DNA of 64,000 nt, from assembly GCA_018883545.1 (NCBI GenBank), contig JAHLEH010000004.1, positions 1 through 64,000 on the forward strand, given 5' to 3'. The notes beneath the pieces are model-generated. The model did not search any database. It was given only the letters and a program-made list of their open reading frames with translations, and was not told the origin of the DNA. The DNA is from Marixanthotalea marina (lineage in GTDB: Bacteria; Bacteroidota; Bacteroidia; Flavobacteriales; Flavobacteriaceae). Position numbers and translations under genes: made by a program. Every line of letters begins with the position of its first letter. The first letter of the stretch is position 1. Positions 8,105-16,028 of this stretch are shown here, in pieces.

Positions 8105-9469
8105 TTATACTATTATATGAATACCTTCTATAATTATTTTACCATCTTTAATTTGAGAAATAATAGGCATTATAAACTTTGTGGTTACTTTTTTGTCCTT
8201 TTGTTTAGCCGGCATCATTTTTGGCAGCAACTGTAATACCCTTTTTACTTCAGTCTCAATATCTGGGTGCGGTGCCCTTGCAATTATGTCTTCAATGTTT
8301 CCTTCGGTATTGATTTTAAACATCACAGTTGTTCTCATCACACCAGTTAACCCTAAATTTTCTGGCAAATCTTTATTGAAATTTTGCTGTATAAAGTTAG
8401 TAATGTTGTCAGAAAAACATTTTTTTTGTTCATCCTTAGAAGTTAAGTCTTCACAACCTGAGAATACAGGTACATTTTCCACAACGGCAAATGGCACTGC
8501 CTCCACAACTCCTTCTTTTGCTGAAGCTGTTTTTTGTTCATTTCCCAGTGATGATGGCTGTTCTTCTACAACTTCTATAACGGCATCTTCTCTATTGTCT
8601 CTATCACACGAGGTGTAAACAAGCATGCCCACAACAATAGGCAGTAGCAAGGTATACTTTAATAAATTGATTTGTTTTGATTTTGATTTTTGTAACATAA
8701 CGATTCGTTTTTTGATTAATGATTCTTTAAAAAATGGATTGATGAATGATATATTTTGATTAGCAAATACCTGAGCTAACAGATTTTCGTAATACTGCGT
8801 TTTTCCATGCTCTTTTACAGCTTGCTGGTCGGCAATAAACTCGTGCAGCACCGTAATCCTGTTTTGGTACATGTACACAAACGGATTAAACCAAAACAGG
8901 ATGCGCAGTACCTCAAAGAACAATAGGTCTAACGTATGGTTCTCTTCAACATGTACTTTTTCGTGGGCAAAAATGGTGTTTTTTTCGTCTTCTTTTAATT
9001 GCTCGCCCAAAAATACATAACGAAAAAACGAAAAGGCCGTATTACTCCTAAGTACGTTCACGATATGCAGGTCACCAAATTTTGTTTTTGGGTTATTCCA
9101 TAACAGTCTAACTACTTTAAACAGCTTAAAAGCAAACAACAGCGCCATAAAGACCATACCGGCATACAACAGGTTTTCTAGAGTCCAAATAGATTGAGAT
9201 TGCTCATTTACAGTTTCCAAAGTTGTCGAAACCTGATTTGCATTTTCAACGTTGCCAATAACCCCCGCTGGGAGTTGCAGCACGTATTCCTTGGGCATAA
9301 CATCTTTAAACACCCCTATTTTTATGAACGGGATGATTAAAGACAAGACGGCCGTAGCCAATAAATACAGGCGGTTCCAGTTAAAAAAGGTTTCCTTTTT
9401 AAGGAACAGGTTGTAGATTAACAAAAAGGCCATTTGAAATGCCGCTACTTGTATGATATAATGTATCAT
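8105..9469 (-). CDS. BlaR1-like M56 peptidase with TonB-like tail, copy 2
   Basis: This 454-aa membrane protein has three N-terminal membrane segments (about 5-20, 35-52, 98-118), an M56 zinc-peptidase domain with HEKVH at 169-173 and the third ligand in HEFIAD (209-214), a fourth membrane segment at 268-286, then a periplasmic tail. The tail is not a penicillin-binding sensor. It is a TonB C-terminal-like module (about 325-440) with cysteines 339 and 351. BlaR1/MecR1 relatives cleave a paired repressor when stimulated, so the likely target is the BlaI protein at 11338-11700. It is very similar to copy 1 (9740-11338) over the first 285 residues, so the two arose by duplication. A decayed blaI lies directly upstream. 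Confidence 0.88.
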   Translation of the reverse strand: MIHYIIQVAAFQMAFLLIYNLFLKKETFFNWNRLYLLATAVLSLIIPFIKIGVFKDVMPKEYVLQLPAGVIGNVENANQVSTTLETVNEQSQSIWTLENLLYAGMVFMALLFAFKLFKVVRLLWNNPKTKFGDLHIVNVLRSNTAFSFFRYVFLGEQLKEDEKNTIFAHEKVHVEENHTLDLLFFEVLRILFWFNPFVYMYQNRITVLHEFIADQQAVKEHGKTQYYENLLAQVFANQNISFINPFFKESLIKKRIVMLQKSKSKQINLLKYTLLLPIVVGMLVYTSCDRDNREDAVIEVVEEQPSSLGNEQKTASAKEGVVEAVPFAVVENVPVFSGCEDLTSKDEQKKCFSDNITNFIQQNFNKDLPENLGLTGVMRTTVMFKINTEGNIEDIIARAPHPDIETEVKRVLQLLPKMMPAKQKDKKVTTKFIMPIISQIKDGKIIIEGIHIIV

Positions 9470-9735
9470 TACTTTTCTTTTTTATTGATTTCCTTTAAAA
9501 CAGATTCCAACTCATTAAAGGATTCATTACTATATTCTTGTTTCTGTACCATCAAAAATACACATGCCCCTTGTCTTTCTTTTTCATAATTCGCAATTTC
9601 CTTGACCCTAAATACCATTTACAATGGCATGTACTTTATGACAGGCTTGAACTTTGGAATTTTATTATTTATAAGTCACCATAGTCATGGCATCTTTAGG
9701 CAACACTAGTTCAAATGCTTTATAAAGTACCTATT
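9470..9735 (-). pseudogene. Decayed BlaI-family repressor gene
   Basis: This stretch aligns with the intact blaI at 11338-11700. The 3' end, from TTTTTTATTGATTTCCTTT through AACTCATT, is nearly identical, and the later CTATATTCTTG and TTTTTCATAAT blocks and the area around TTTACAATGG are clearly related. An 81-base segment of the intact gene (about 11386-11466) is missing here. It is bounded in the intact copy by near repeats CCAACTCATT and CCAACTTATT, which suits a slippage deletion. The reading frame is then destroyed by many substitutions and indels. Homology fades above about 9690, so the 5' boundary is uncertain. The remnant sits directly upstream of M56 copy 2, mirroring the intact blaI-M56 order. 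Confidence 0.85.
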
Positions 9736-9739
9736 GCAT

Positions 9740-11338
9740 TTAATCTACAACCTGAAAAATAATAGGCAGTACATACTGTACGGTTACTTTTTTACCTCTT
9801 TGTTCTCCCGGAATCATTTTTGGAAACATCTTCACTACACGAATGGCTTCTTCCGCCATAGCTGGGTGTGATGACCTAGATTGTATGCCTTCAATGTTTC
9901 CTTCTGTATTGATTTTAAACATCACATTTGTTCTTATCACACCTGTTAATCCTAAATCTGTAGCTAAATCTTTATTGAAATTTTGTGATACAACTTTAGT
10001 AATGTTTTCAGATATACACTTTTTTCTTTCTTCATTAGAAGTTAAACCTTCACAACCAGGAAATATTGGCACATTTTCTACAATGGCAAACGGCACTGGT
10101 TGCCCCTCTTCAATTTCTACATAGTCCTTTTCAGAAGCTGTTTTTTGTTGCATTTCAAGTAATTCTTCAGGAGCTGGTGGCGGTGGCGGCGGTGGTGGTA
10201 ATATGGTAGGATCAAAATATACTTTATAGCTTAAACCATTTTTAGAATAAAATGAAGATTTTGTTAAATTGTCTGGCACTTTTTCATCCATTGAATGCAC
10301 AGAATAAATTATACCACCTGTACCATCACCTTGAGTCCAACCTACATATTTTCCATTGTTTGCCATTAAAAACGCCTCATACTTTTCACGGGCTTTTTTA
10401 GTCTCACTATTTGAATGCTTTGAAGTATAAGTGTATTGCTCTAAGTCTAAAGCATCTGCTTCTTTTTCTTTATCACAGGACGTGTAAACAAGCATGCCCA
10501 CAACAATGGGTAGCAGCAAAGCATACTTTAATAGATTGATCTGTTTTGATTTTGATTTTTGTAACATAACGATTCGTTTTTTGATTAATGATTGTTTAAA
10601 AAATGGATTGATGAATGAAATATTTTGTGTTGCAAAAACTTGGGATAATAGGTTTTGGTAGTACTGTGTTTTTCCGTGCTGCTTTATGGCATGCTGGTCG
10701 GCAATAAACTCGTGCAGCACTGTAATCCTGTTTTGGTACATGTACACAAACGGATTGAACCAAAACAGGATGCGCAACACCTCAAAGAACAACAGATCGA
10801 ACGTATGGTTCTCTTCAACATGTACTTTTTCATGAGCCAAAATAGTGTTCTTTTCGTCTTCCTTTAATTGCTCGCCCAAAAACACATAGCGGAAAAACGA
10901 AAAGGCCGCATTACTCCTAAGTACATTAACAATATGCAGGTCGCCAAATTTTGTTTTTGGGTTGTTCCATAAAAGTCTAACTACTTTAAACAGTTTAAAA
11001 GCAAACAACAGCGCCATAAAGACCATACCGGCATACAACAGGTTTTCCAAAGTCCAAATGGATTGGGATTGCCCAGTTACAGTATCCAACGTTGATGAAA
11101 CCTGATTAGTGTTTTCTACATTGCCAATAACCACCGCTGGAAGTTGTAGCACATATTCCTTGGGCATAACATCTTTAAACACACCTATTTTTATAAACGG
11201 GATAATTAAAGACAATACGGCAGTAACCAATAAATACAGTCGGTTCCAGTTAAAAAAGGTTTCCTTTTTAAGGAACAGGTCGTAGATTAACAAAAAGGCC
11301 ATTTGAAAGGCCGCAACTTGTATAATATAATGTACCAT
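9740..11338 (-). CDS. BlaR1-like M56 peptidase with TonB-like tail, copy 1
   Basis: This 532-aa paralogue of the 8105-9469 protein has the same membrane segments, HEKVH at 169-173 and HEFIAD at 209-214. Its tail differs: after the fourth membrane segment (268-286) there is an extra region of about 80 residues with a KYEAF-x-MANNGKYVGW segment, then a run of eight prolines at 381-388, then the TonB-C-like module (about 415-530) with cysteines 429 and 441. The proline run resembles the periplasm-spanning linker of TonB proteins. The start codon overlaps the blaI stop (TAATG at 11338), so the two are translationally coupled. It probably senses an envelope signal and inactivates BlaI by cleavage; the signal is unknown. 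Confidence 0.88.
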   Translation of the reverse strand: MVHYIIQVAAFQMAFLLIYDLFLKKETFFNWNRLYLLVTAVLSLIIPFIKIGVFKDVMPKEYVLQLPAVVIGNVENTNQVSSTLDTVTGQSQSIWTLENLLYAGMVFMALLFAFKLFKVVRLLWNNPKTKFGDLHIVNVLRSNAAFSFFRYVFLGEQLKEDEKNTILAHEKVHVEENHTFDLLFFEVLRILFWFNPFVYMYQNRITVLHEFIADQHAIKQHGKTQYYQNLLSQVFATQNISFINPFFKQSLIKKRIVMLQKSKSKQINLLKYALLLPIVVGMLVYTSCDKEKEADALDLEQYTYTSKHSNSETKKAREKYEAFLMANNGKYVGWTQGDGTGGIIYSVHSMDEKVPDNLTKSSFYSKNGLSYKVYFDPTILPPPPPPPPAPEELLEMQQKTASEKDYVEIEEGQPVPFAIVENVPIFPGCEGLTSNEERKKCISENITKVVSQNFNKDLATDLGLTGVIRTNVMFKINTEGNIEGIQSRSSHPAMAEEAIRVVKMFPKMIPGEQRGKKVTVQYVLPIIFQVVD

Positions 11339-11700
11339 TACTCTTCTTTTTTATTGATTTCCTTTAAAACAGATTCCAACTCATTTAAGCTGATGTCGTT
11401 CTTCTTTACGAAGAAGGACACCATGCTTTTAAATGAGCCCTGAAAATAGTTATCTACCAACTTATTCAAGGATTGATTGCTATATTCTTGCTTAGGCACC
11501 ACTGGAAAATACACGTGGCCCTTGCCTTCTTTTTCATAATCTACAAAACCCTTGCTTTCCAATATCCTTACAATGGTAGATACCGTATTGTAGGCCGGCT
11601 TGGGCTCTGGTAATTCTTTTATAATGGCTTTTACATTGGCTTTTTTTAACTGCCAAAGTATCTGCATGATATCTTCTTCTGCTTTTGTTAACTGTTTCAT
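11338..11700 (-). CDS. BlaI/MecI/CopY-family transcriptional repressor
   Basis: This 120-aa protein has a winged-helix N-terminal domain (residues 1-70). It starts with LTKAEEDIMQILWQL, a family hallmark, has a recognition-helix region PAYNTVSTIVRILESKGFV at 35-53 and the wing at HVYFPVV. The C-terminal helices (about 72-115) dimerise. In BlaI and MecI the membrane peptidase BlaR1 cuts the repressor in the dimerisation region; here a BlaR1-like partner overlaps by one base downstream. Three AACTAA-N4-TTAGTT dyads at 11811-11875 lie upstream of this gene and of the divergent DUF456 gene and are candidate operators. No beta-lactamase is nearby, so drug resistance should not be assumed. Confidence 0.92.
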   Translation of the reverse strand: MKQLTKAEEDIMQILWQLKKANVKAIIKELPEPKPAYNTVSTIVRILESKGFVDYEKEGKGHVYFPVVPKQEYSNQSLNKLVDNYFQGSFKSMVSFFVKKNDISLNELESVLKEINKKEE

Positions 11701-11810
11701 CTGCTGCTTTTAATTGTTCAATTTTTGTCTGATGTAACATTCATTTCAACACACTATTTAATAATCAAAATAATAGCTAATGAATGTTTCATTTTTTAGC
11801 GTATTTTTAC

Positions 11811-11826
11811 AACTAACTATTTAGTT
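11811..11826. promoter_or_regulatory. Candidate BlaI operator 1
   Basis: AACTAA-CTAT-TTAGTT, a perfect 6-bp inverted repeat with a 4-base spacer. It is one of three dyads with identical arms and spacing between the divergent blaI-like and DUF456 genes. BlaI-family repressors bind such short dyads as dimers; binding here is inferred. Confidence 0.65.
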
Positions 11827-11841
11827 GAACAATACAAATAT

Positions 11842-11857
11842 AACTAAAATTTTAGTT
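11842..11857. promoter_or_regulatory. Candidate BlaI operator 2
   Basis: AACTAA-AATT-TTAGTT, a perfect 16-bp palindrome because the spacer is also self-complementary. Its centre is 31 bp from operator 1, about three helical turns, so dimers could sit on the same face. Confidence 0.7.
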
Positions 11858-11859
11858 TA

Positions 11860-11875
11860 AACTAATTTTTTAGTT
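11860..11875. promoter_or_regulatory. Candidate BlaI operator 3
   Basis: AACTAA-TTTT-TTAGTT, with the same arms and spacer length as the other two. Its centre is 18 bp from operator 2, and it ends 37 bp before the DUF456 start codon, a position suited to blocking that gene's promoter. Confidence 0.65.
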
Positions 11876-11912
11876 AAAAAATTGAATGCTTTCAAATATT
11901 TAATAAACTGAA

Positions 11913-12416
11913 ATGGATATTTTACTGATTGTATTAGGGGCTTTATGTATTATTGTGGGCATTGCCGGAAGCCTTTTGCCTGTGTTGCCAGGGCCTATTA
12001 TTAGTTGGGTGGGTTTATTACTGCTTTACTTAACCGAGGCTATCCCTACCAACATAACGTTACTCGTAATTACACTCGTAGTAGTTGTGGTCATTTCAAT
12101 TTTGGATTACATTATTCCATCCATAGGCACTAAACGCTTTGGCGGTACCAAAGCAGGCATTATTGGAACTTCCATCGGTTTGGTTGTTGGGCTTTTTGCG
12201 CCCATACCCGGCGGCATTATTATTGGGCCTTTTTTAGGTGCCTTTATTGGCGAACTTATAAACAAGAGTAATTCTAAAACCGCACTAAAAGCGGCCTTTG
12301 GCAGTTTTATAGGCTTTATGGCCTCTACCTTTATGAAATTTTTAATTACAGTAATCTATTTCGGGCTATTCATTTCCATTGTTTGGAAATATAAAAATGA
12401 GCTGTTTGCCTTTTAA
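11913..12416 (+). CDS. DUF456 family membrane protein
   Basis: This 167-aa hydrophobic protein has four or five membrane segments and the glycine-rich repeats of the DUF456 family: a GIAGSLLPVLPGP segment at about 18-30, a GTKAGIIGTSIG segment near 78-89 and a GPFLGAFIGELI segment near 103-114. The paired Gly-rich motifs suggest a compact bundle of helices in the cytoplasmic membrane. The function of the family is unknown. The gene is divergent from the blaI-like repressor, and the three candidate operators lie just upstream, so it may be under the same control. A hairpin follows the stop codon by 10 bases. Confidence 0.85.
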   Translation: MDILLIVLGALCIIVGIAGSLLPVLPGPIISWVGLLLLYLTEAIPTNITLLVITLVVVVVISILDYIIPSIGTKRFGGTKAGIIGTSIGLVVGLFAPIPGGIIIGPFLGAFIGELINKSNSKTALKAAFGSFIGFMASTFMKFLITVIYFGLFISIVWKYKNELFAF

Positions 12417-12425
12417 AAGAAGAAA

Positions 12426-12452
12426 TCCCGTGGGTCTCTCACCTCCACGGGA
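12426..12452 (+). terminator. Hairpin terminator after DUF456
   Basis: An 8-bp GC-rich stem (TCCCGTGG at 12426-12433 with CCACGGGA at 12445-12452) has an 11-nt loop, 10 bases after the stop codon. The T-run after it is weak, so termination efficiency is uncertain. Confidence 0.6.
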
Positions 12453-12675
12453 CTTAGTAAATTGCTATTATCAACATAAAAATTGAGGGATCAATTAATT
12501 TGAAGTGTTGACCCGACAAAGATAAATATTCCTTTTTTGTTTAAGATGTGGAAAAACCGTAACGTCTTTACGGTTAAAGTTGAAATGCCAATAAAATCAA
12601 CACATTAAGACATAAATAAAAATTCACATTTCAACGAATTTAACGTTTGTTAACAAGCAAAATATCACTTTTAAG

Positions 12676-13350
12676 CTAAACAAAACCTTTTTTTCTCGCC
12701 TCCTCAAGCAATGTTTCGTCTTGTCCGTCTTCAACACAAAATAAATCTTTAAGTTGTTTTTTACGCTTTTCAACAGCACTTAACGAAATATCCAGATGCG
12801 ACGCTAAATTTTTGGTCTTAACCCCTTGTGATAATAGGTGCAATATTTTTCTGTTTTTTTCGTCGATTACAATATCGCTTGTTATCGATTTGCGAATGTG
12901 GCTGTTTACGGTACCGCTGTAGAAAGGCGGATTGTGAAGAACGGCCTGAAAGGCACTTGACAATTCGCTGGATGTTAAATCACTTTTTATTAAAAATCCT
13001 TCTGGATCTATTGTTTTGATGATGTTGTGTATTCTGAAAGATTCGTTGAACATGGTTAGAATGATGATTTTCGCTTTGGGCAAAATAGTGCGTGCATATT
13101 CGGCCAAATCTTCTCCAGACTGCATCGAACCATCTTTTGAAGCTGGCAAACTTATATCTACAAACAACACATCATAGGGAAGTGCTTTCTCTACAGATTT
13201 GTTCATAAAGTTTAATGCTTCATCACAATTATTAGCAATATCTATAACAAGTTCTTGGGTTGGTTTTTTGGTAAATTGCAGCGTGTTTTGATACCCTTCA
13301 ATAATCATAGGGTGATCATCAATCATTAATATTCTGATTTTTTCAGACAT
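12676..13350 (-). CDS. LuxR-type response regulator
   Basis: This 224-aa two-component regulator has an N-terminal receiver domain with acidic pair DD (11-12), the phospho-acceptor Asp65 in VLFVDISLP and a conserved Lys near 122. The C-terminal helix-turn-helix domain of the NarL/FixJ type lies near 165-215 (ILHLLSQGVKTKNLASHLDI, then SAVEKRKKQLKDLF). It lies 20 bases downstream of a TPR histidine kinase gene on the same strand and is almost certainly its partner. Targets are unknown; the tiny lipoprotein upstream of the kinase is one candidate. A 258-base AT-rich gap follows toward the DUF456 gene. Confidence 0.92.
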   Translation of the reverse strand: MSEKIRILMIDDHPMIIEGYQNTLQFTKKPTQELVIDIANNCDEALNFMNKSVEKALPYDVLFVDISLPASKDGSMQSGEDLAEYARTILPKAKIIILTMFNESFRIHNIIKTIDPEGFLIKSDLTSSELSSAFQAVLHNPPFYSGTVNSHIRKSITSDIVIDEKNRKILHLLSQGVKTKNLASHLDISLSAVEKRKKQLKDLFCVEDGQDETLLEEARKKGFV

Positions 13351-13370
13351 AATCTTATTTAACAGGTTAG

Positions 13371-15410
13371 TTAGTGGGGGATATTTATTTTTACAGTTGT
13401 TCCTTTATTTAATGTAGAACTTATTTCAAGTGTTCCGTTTATCTCTTTGATTCGTGAATTCATATTCTTCAAACCAATACCAGATTTTACTTTGTTCACA
13501 TCAAAACCAGAACCATTATCATTTATGGTTAGGCAAATTACATTTTTTTTCAGTTTAAAGCTAATTTTTACAGCAGTAGCATTGGCATGCTTGTGAATGT
13601 TATGCAAAGTTTCCTGTACAATTCTATAAATATGGATTTTAGTTCTATTAAGTACATTATCCCAGTTTATAGCACCATCATTATCGAGCTTGTACTTTAA
13701 TTTATAAACATTTGTTTGGGTTTCTACCAAGGTACTTATAATATCTACAAAACCAGCTCCTGACACAAAATCGGTATTCAATTCATGCGATACTTTCCTA
13801 ATATCTTCTTCAATGGTTTTTAATTGCGAAATATACTCACCTCTAGTATGTATTGCTTCGGGCGTTGTGCCCATGTTCAGGCTATCTAAACTCAATCTAG
13901 CACCAAATAAACGTCCTAAAACCCCATCATGTAATTCTTGTGATATTCTTTTTTTCTCTAAAGTACGGGCTTCTTCTATACTTTCATTTTGCGAGAGCAT
14001 GAGATTATAGATTTCTTCATTGGCTTCTTGCTGCTGCTGTATAAACTTAAGTTCTTTGTTTTTATTTCTTTGGTTGATGATTACATACACTAAAAACGAA
14101 GCAATTATCAAAACAATAGAAACTACCAGCAGCCACATACGCTCCTTGGCTATTTGCACGTTCTCTTTTTCTATTTGTTCTGTTTCGTATTGAATTCTGG
14201 CAAACTTATTTCTTGTACTTCTTTCTTTTTTCAATAAGCTATCGCTTAATTTAACATGCTTGTCGTAATATTTTAATGCTATACTATCGCTTTCAATCTC
14301 TGTTAGCAACAAATAGGTGTCCAATAATTCGTTAGTATAATTGGGATATGATATTTTTTCTGCCTTATAAGCATAATACTTAGCGGAATCTTTGTGATTT
14401 TTAAAATTGTAATATTCAGCCAAATGCTGGTTTATAACAATGGTTTTATAGCTATCGCCCAGACTATCGCAAATATGTAATGCTTCTAAAAACAAACCGG
14501 GTAATTGACTAAAATCCTTAGATAAAAACAATGTGTTAGCATAATTATCCAAAACCATGGCATAAAAATCTGGACGCTCCTTTTTTATATTATTCTTGTC
14601 TAAGATTTCATTATAGTATTTAATGGCTAAATCGTAGTCTTTTGTATTCTTATAAACATTTGCCAAATTATTTATCTGATTGTCAATAAGCACTTCATTA
14701 TTTCCTCTTAAGCGTTTTTTCAGCTCAATAGCTTTAAAATTATATTTTATGGCTTCGTCGTATTGCTCAAGTTCTTTAAACACAACACCTAAATTACTGT
14801 ACAGGTAAGATTTATATCTTAAAACGGAATCGGTTTGATGATCCAATTCATCCAATAATGATATGGCAGTTATTGTAGTTATTTCACTACCTGCGAAGTC
14901 TTCTTCGGTTCTTTGGAGCATGGCAATATCCAACAAAACCACTGCTGTATAAAAATTATTATTAAGGCTACTATACAACTTTTCGGCTTTATTGTTATAA
15001 TAGTATGCACTATCTACCAAAACATCAAAATAATAATAGCCCAAATCTTTATTGGCTTGGGCCAAAGCTATAGAATCATTAAATCTTGTCGCCAACTTTA
15101 GAGCCGCATGCGCATTTTTTAAAAATGATTTACGGTCGTAATGAATTTTTTGATCAGTACTTTTAACATTATCAAAATAAATAGTAGACAGACTTAAATA
15201 ACTTTTTAACCCTAAAGAATCCAACCTATAAGCTTCCGAAAGTTCTTTGGCTCTTTGTGCACTCTTAAATCGAGACTCAATATCTAAATAATTCCTATTA
15301 GAATAATTCAAATAATGTGTTACACTATCAACAATTAAAGGTTTCGTATCTTTTTGGGCAAAAGACACCAGGGAGAGCAAACTAAAAAGAAAAAAATATC
15401 TTAATTTCAA
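13371..15410 (-). CDS. TPR-containing sensor histidine kinase
   Basis: This 679-aa kinase has a signal peptide (to about FAQ, residue 19), a periplasmic region of tetratricopeptide repeats (about 60-380), one membrane helix at 425-446, a HisKA_3 dimerisation domain with the phospho-acceptor His494 in QELHDGVLGR, and a HATPase domain with DNGSGFD and a GIGLKNMNSRI segment near the end. Histidine kinases of this build are frequent in Bacteroidetes, and their TPR region is thought to sense protein or envelope signals. It pairs with the regulator 20 bases downstream. A TACATTTG -7-like element at 15433-15440 would give a very short leader. Confidence 0.92.
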   Translation of the reverse strand: MKLRYFFLFSLLSLVSFAQKDTKPLIVDSVTHYLNYSNRNYLDIESRFKSAQRAKELSEAYRLDSLGLKSYLSLSTIYFDNVKSTDQKIHYDRKSFLKNAHAALKLATRFNDSIALAQANKDLGYYYFDVLVDSAYYYNNKAEKLYSSLNNNFYTAVVLLDIAMLQRTEEDFAGSEITTITAISLLDELDHQTDSVLRYKSYLYSNLGVVFKELEQYDEAIKYNFKAIELKKRLRGNNEVLIDNQINNLANVYKNTKDYDLAIKYYNEILDKNNIKKERPDFYAMVLDNYANTLFLSKDFSQLPGLFLEALHICDSLGDSYKTIVINQHLAEYYNFKNHKDSAKYYAYKAEKISYPNYTNELLDTYLLLTEIESDSIALKYYDKHVKLSDSLLKKERSTRNKFARIQYETEQIEKENVQIAKERMWLLVVSIVLIIASFLVYVIINQRNKNKELKFIQQQQEANEEIYNLMLSQNESIEEARTLEKKRISQELHDGVLGRLFGARLSLDSLNMGTTPEAIHTRGEYISQLKTIEEDIRKVSHELNTDFVSGAGFVDIISTLVETQTNVYKLKYKLDNDGAINWDNVLNRTKIHIYRIVQETLHNIHKHANATAVKISFKLKKNVICLTINDNGSGFDVNKVKSGIGLKNMNSRIKEINGTLEISSTLNKGTTVKINIPH

Positions 15411-15432
15411 TGTGATTAACTGTAAAGTCTCT

Positions 15433-15440
15433 CAAATGTA
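15433..15440 (-). promoter_or_regulatory. Bacteroidetes -7 element upstream of the histidine kinase
   Basis: TACATTTG on the minus strand fits the TAnnTTTG consensus and lies 22 bases before the kinase start codon. No clear -33 TTG is seen at the normal distance, so the call is tentative. Confidence 0.45.
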
Positions 15441-15468
15441 TTTATAATTTTTGTTTTTTTATAAAGAG

Positions 15469-15496
15469 AAAGCCCTTATCTCGAGATAAGGGCTTT
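15469..15496. terminator. Perfect palindromic hairpin
   Basis: A 28-bp perfect palindrome of the form AAAGCCCTTATC-TCGA-GATAAGGGCTTT stands 25 bases after the stop of the tiny lipoprotein gene (minus strand) and 59 bases before the kinase gene. It most likely terminates the lipoprotein transcript and isolates it from the kinase operon. Confidence 0.75.
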
Positions 15497-15521
15497 ACTA
15501 TTATTTAATTTTGGTGTAATT

Positions 15522-15671
15522 TTATCTTTCACCAGTATCACCATCACCACCAAGTTCAACTTTAACTTTGGTATCTAACAATAGGTCGTCTTCATTCAAA
15601 TCCTGTTTGGTACAAGATGATAAAGTTGCAAACAATACTGCTACTAATAAGGTAAATTTTAGGGCTTTCAT
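15522..15671 (-). CDS. Tiny lipoprotein (49 aa)
   Basis: An ATG at 15671 opens a 49-codon frame with a clear lipoprotein signal: MKALKFTLLVAVLFATLSSC with the lipid-bearing Cys20. The mature part is only 29 residues, acidic (NEDDLLLD) and ending in a Gly/Asp-rich tail. Similar minute lipoproteins are seen beside histidine kinases in Flavobacteriaceae genomes. It lies upstream of the TPR kinase on the same strand but is separated by a strong palindrome. It may be a surface peptide or a small regulator; nothing in the sequence fixes a function. Its signal peptide and clean frame argue against a chance frame. Confidence 0.7.
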   Translation of the reverse strand: MKALKFTLLVAVLFATLSSCTKQDLNEDDLLLDTKVKVELGGDGDTGER

Positions 15672-16028
15672 ATTAATCAATTTTAAGGTTATACATTTTT
15701 CTTATTTGTTAAAAATTTCAAATACTAAATAAACCTGGTAAACAGACTTTTTAGCGAGGGAAAAATGGATAATTAACTTAAAATCGAATGCACACGAAAG
15801 CACATAGATTTTTAATATTTTATTTTTTTGAGGGATATGACCTAATGGTCAAAAAGTGGATTAATTATAATTATCAAACAAGAGGGAACTATGCGTTCGA
15901 TAACGTGTGTAAAAATATGCTAAAGTGTGTGACGAAGACAATTTAATCGATGAAATGTTAATTTTTACCGATTAAATGCATTTTAGATTGACATTTATTA
16001 ACAATCGACAGTTGATAAGTAGTTCTTT
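15672..16028. other. 357-base AT-rich intergenic region
   Basis: No gene is seen. The region carries the upstream side of the tiny lipoprotein gene and the downstream side of the LacI gene. The only structure found is a 9-bp inverted repeat (15941-15949 with 15969-15977, 19-base loop), which has no U-run beyond it and is not a convincing terminator. Confidence 0.6.

Noticed and set aside
8105-11700. A beta-lactam resistance operon (BlaI/BlaR1)
   Set aside because: The M56 proteins lack a penicillin-binding sensor domain, having a TonB-like tail instead, and no beta-lactamase or PBP2a gene is near.
15941-15977. 9-bp inverted repeat as a terminator for the LacI gene
   Set aside because: The loop is long and no U-run follows on the minus strand.
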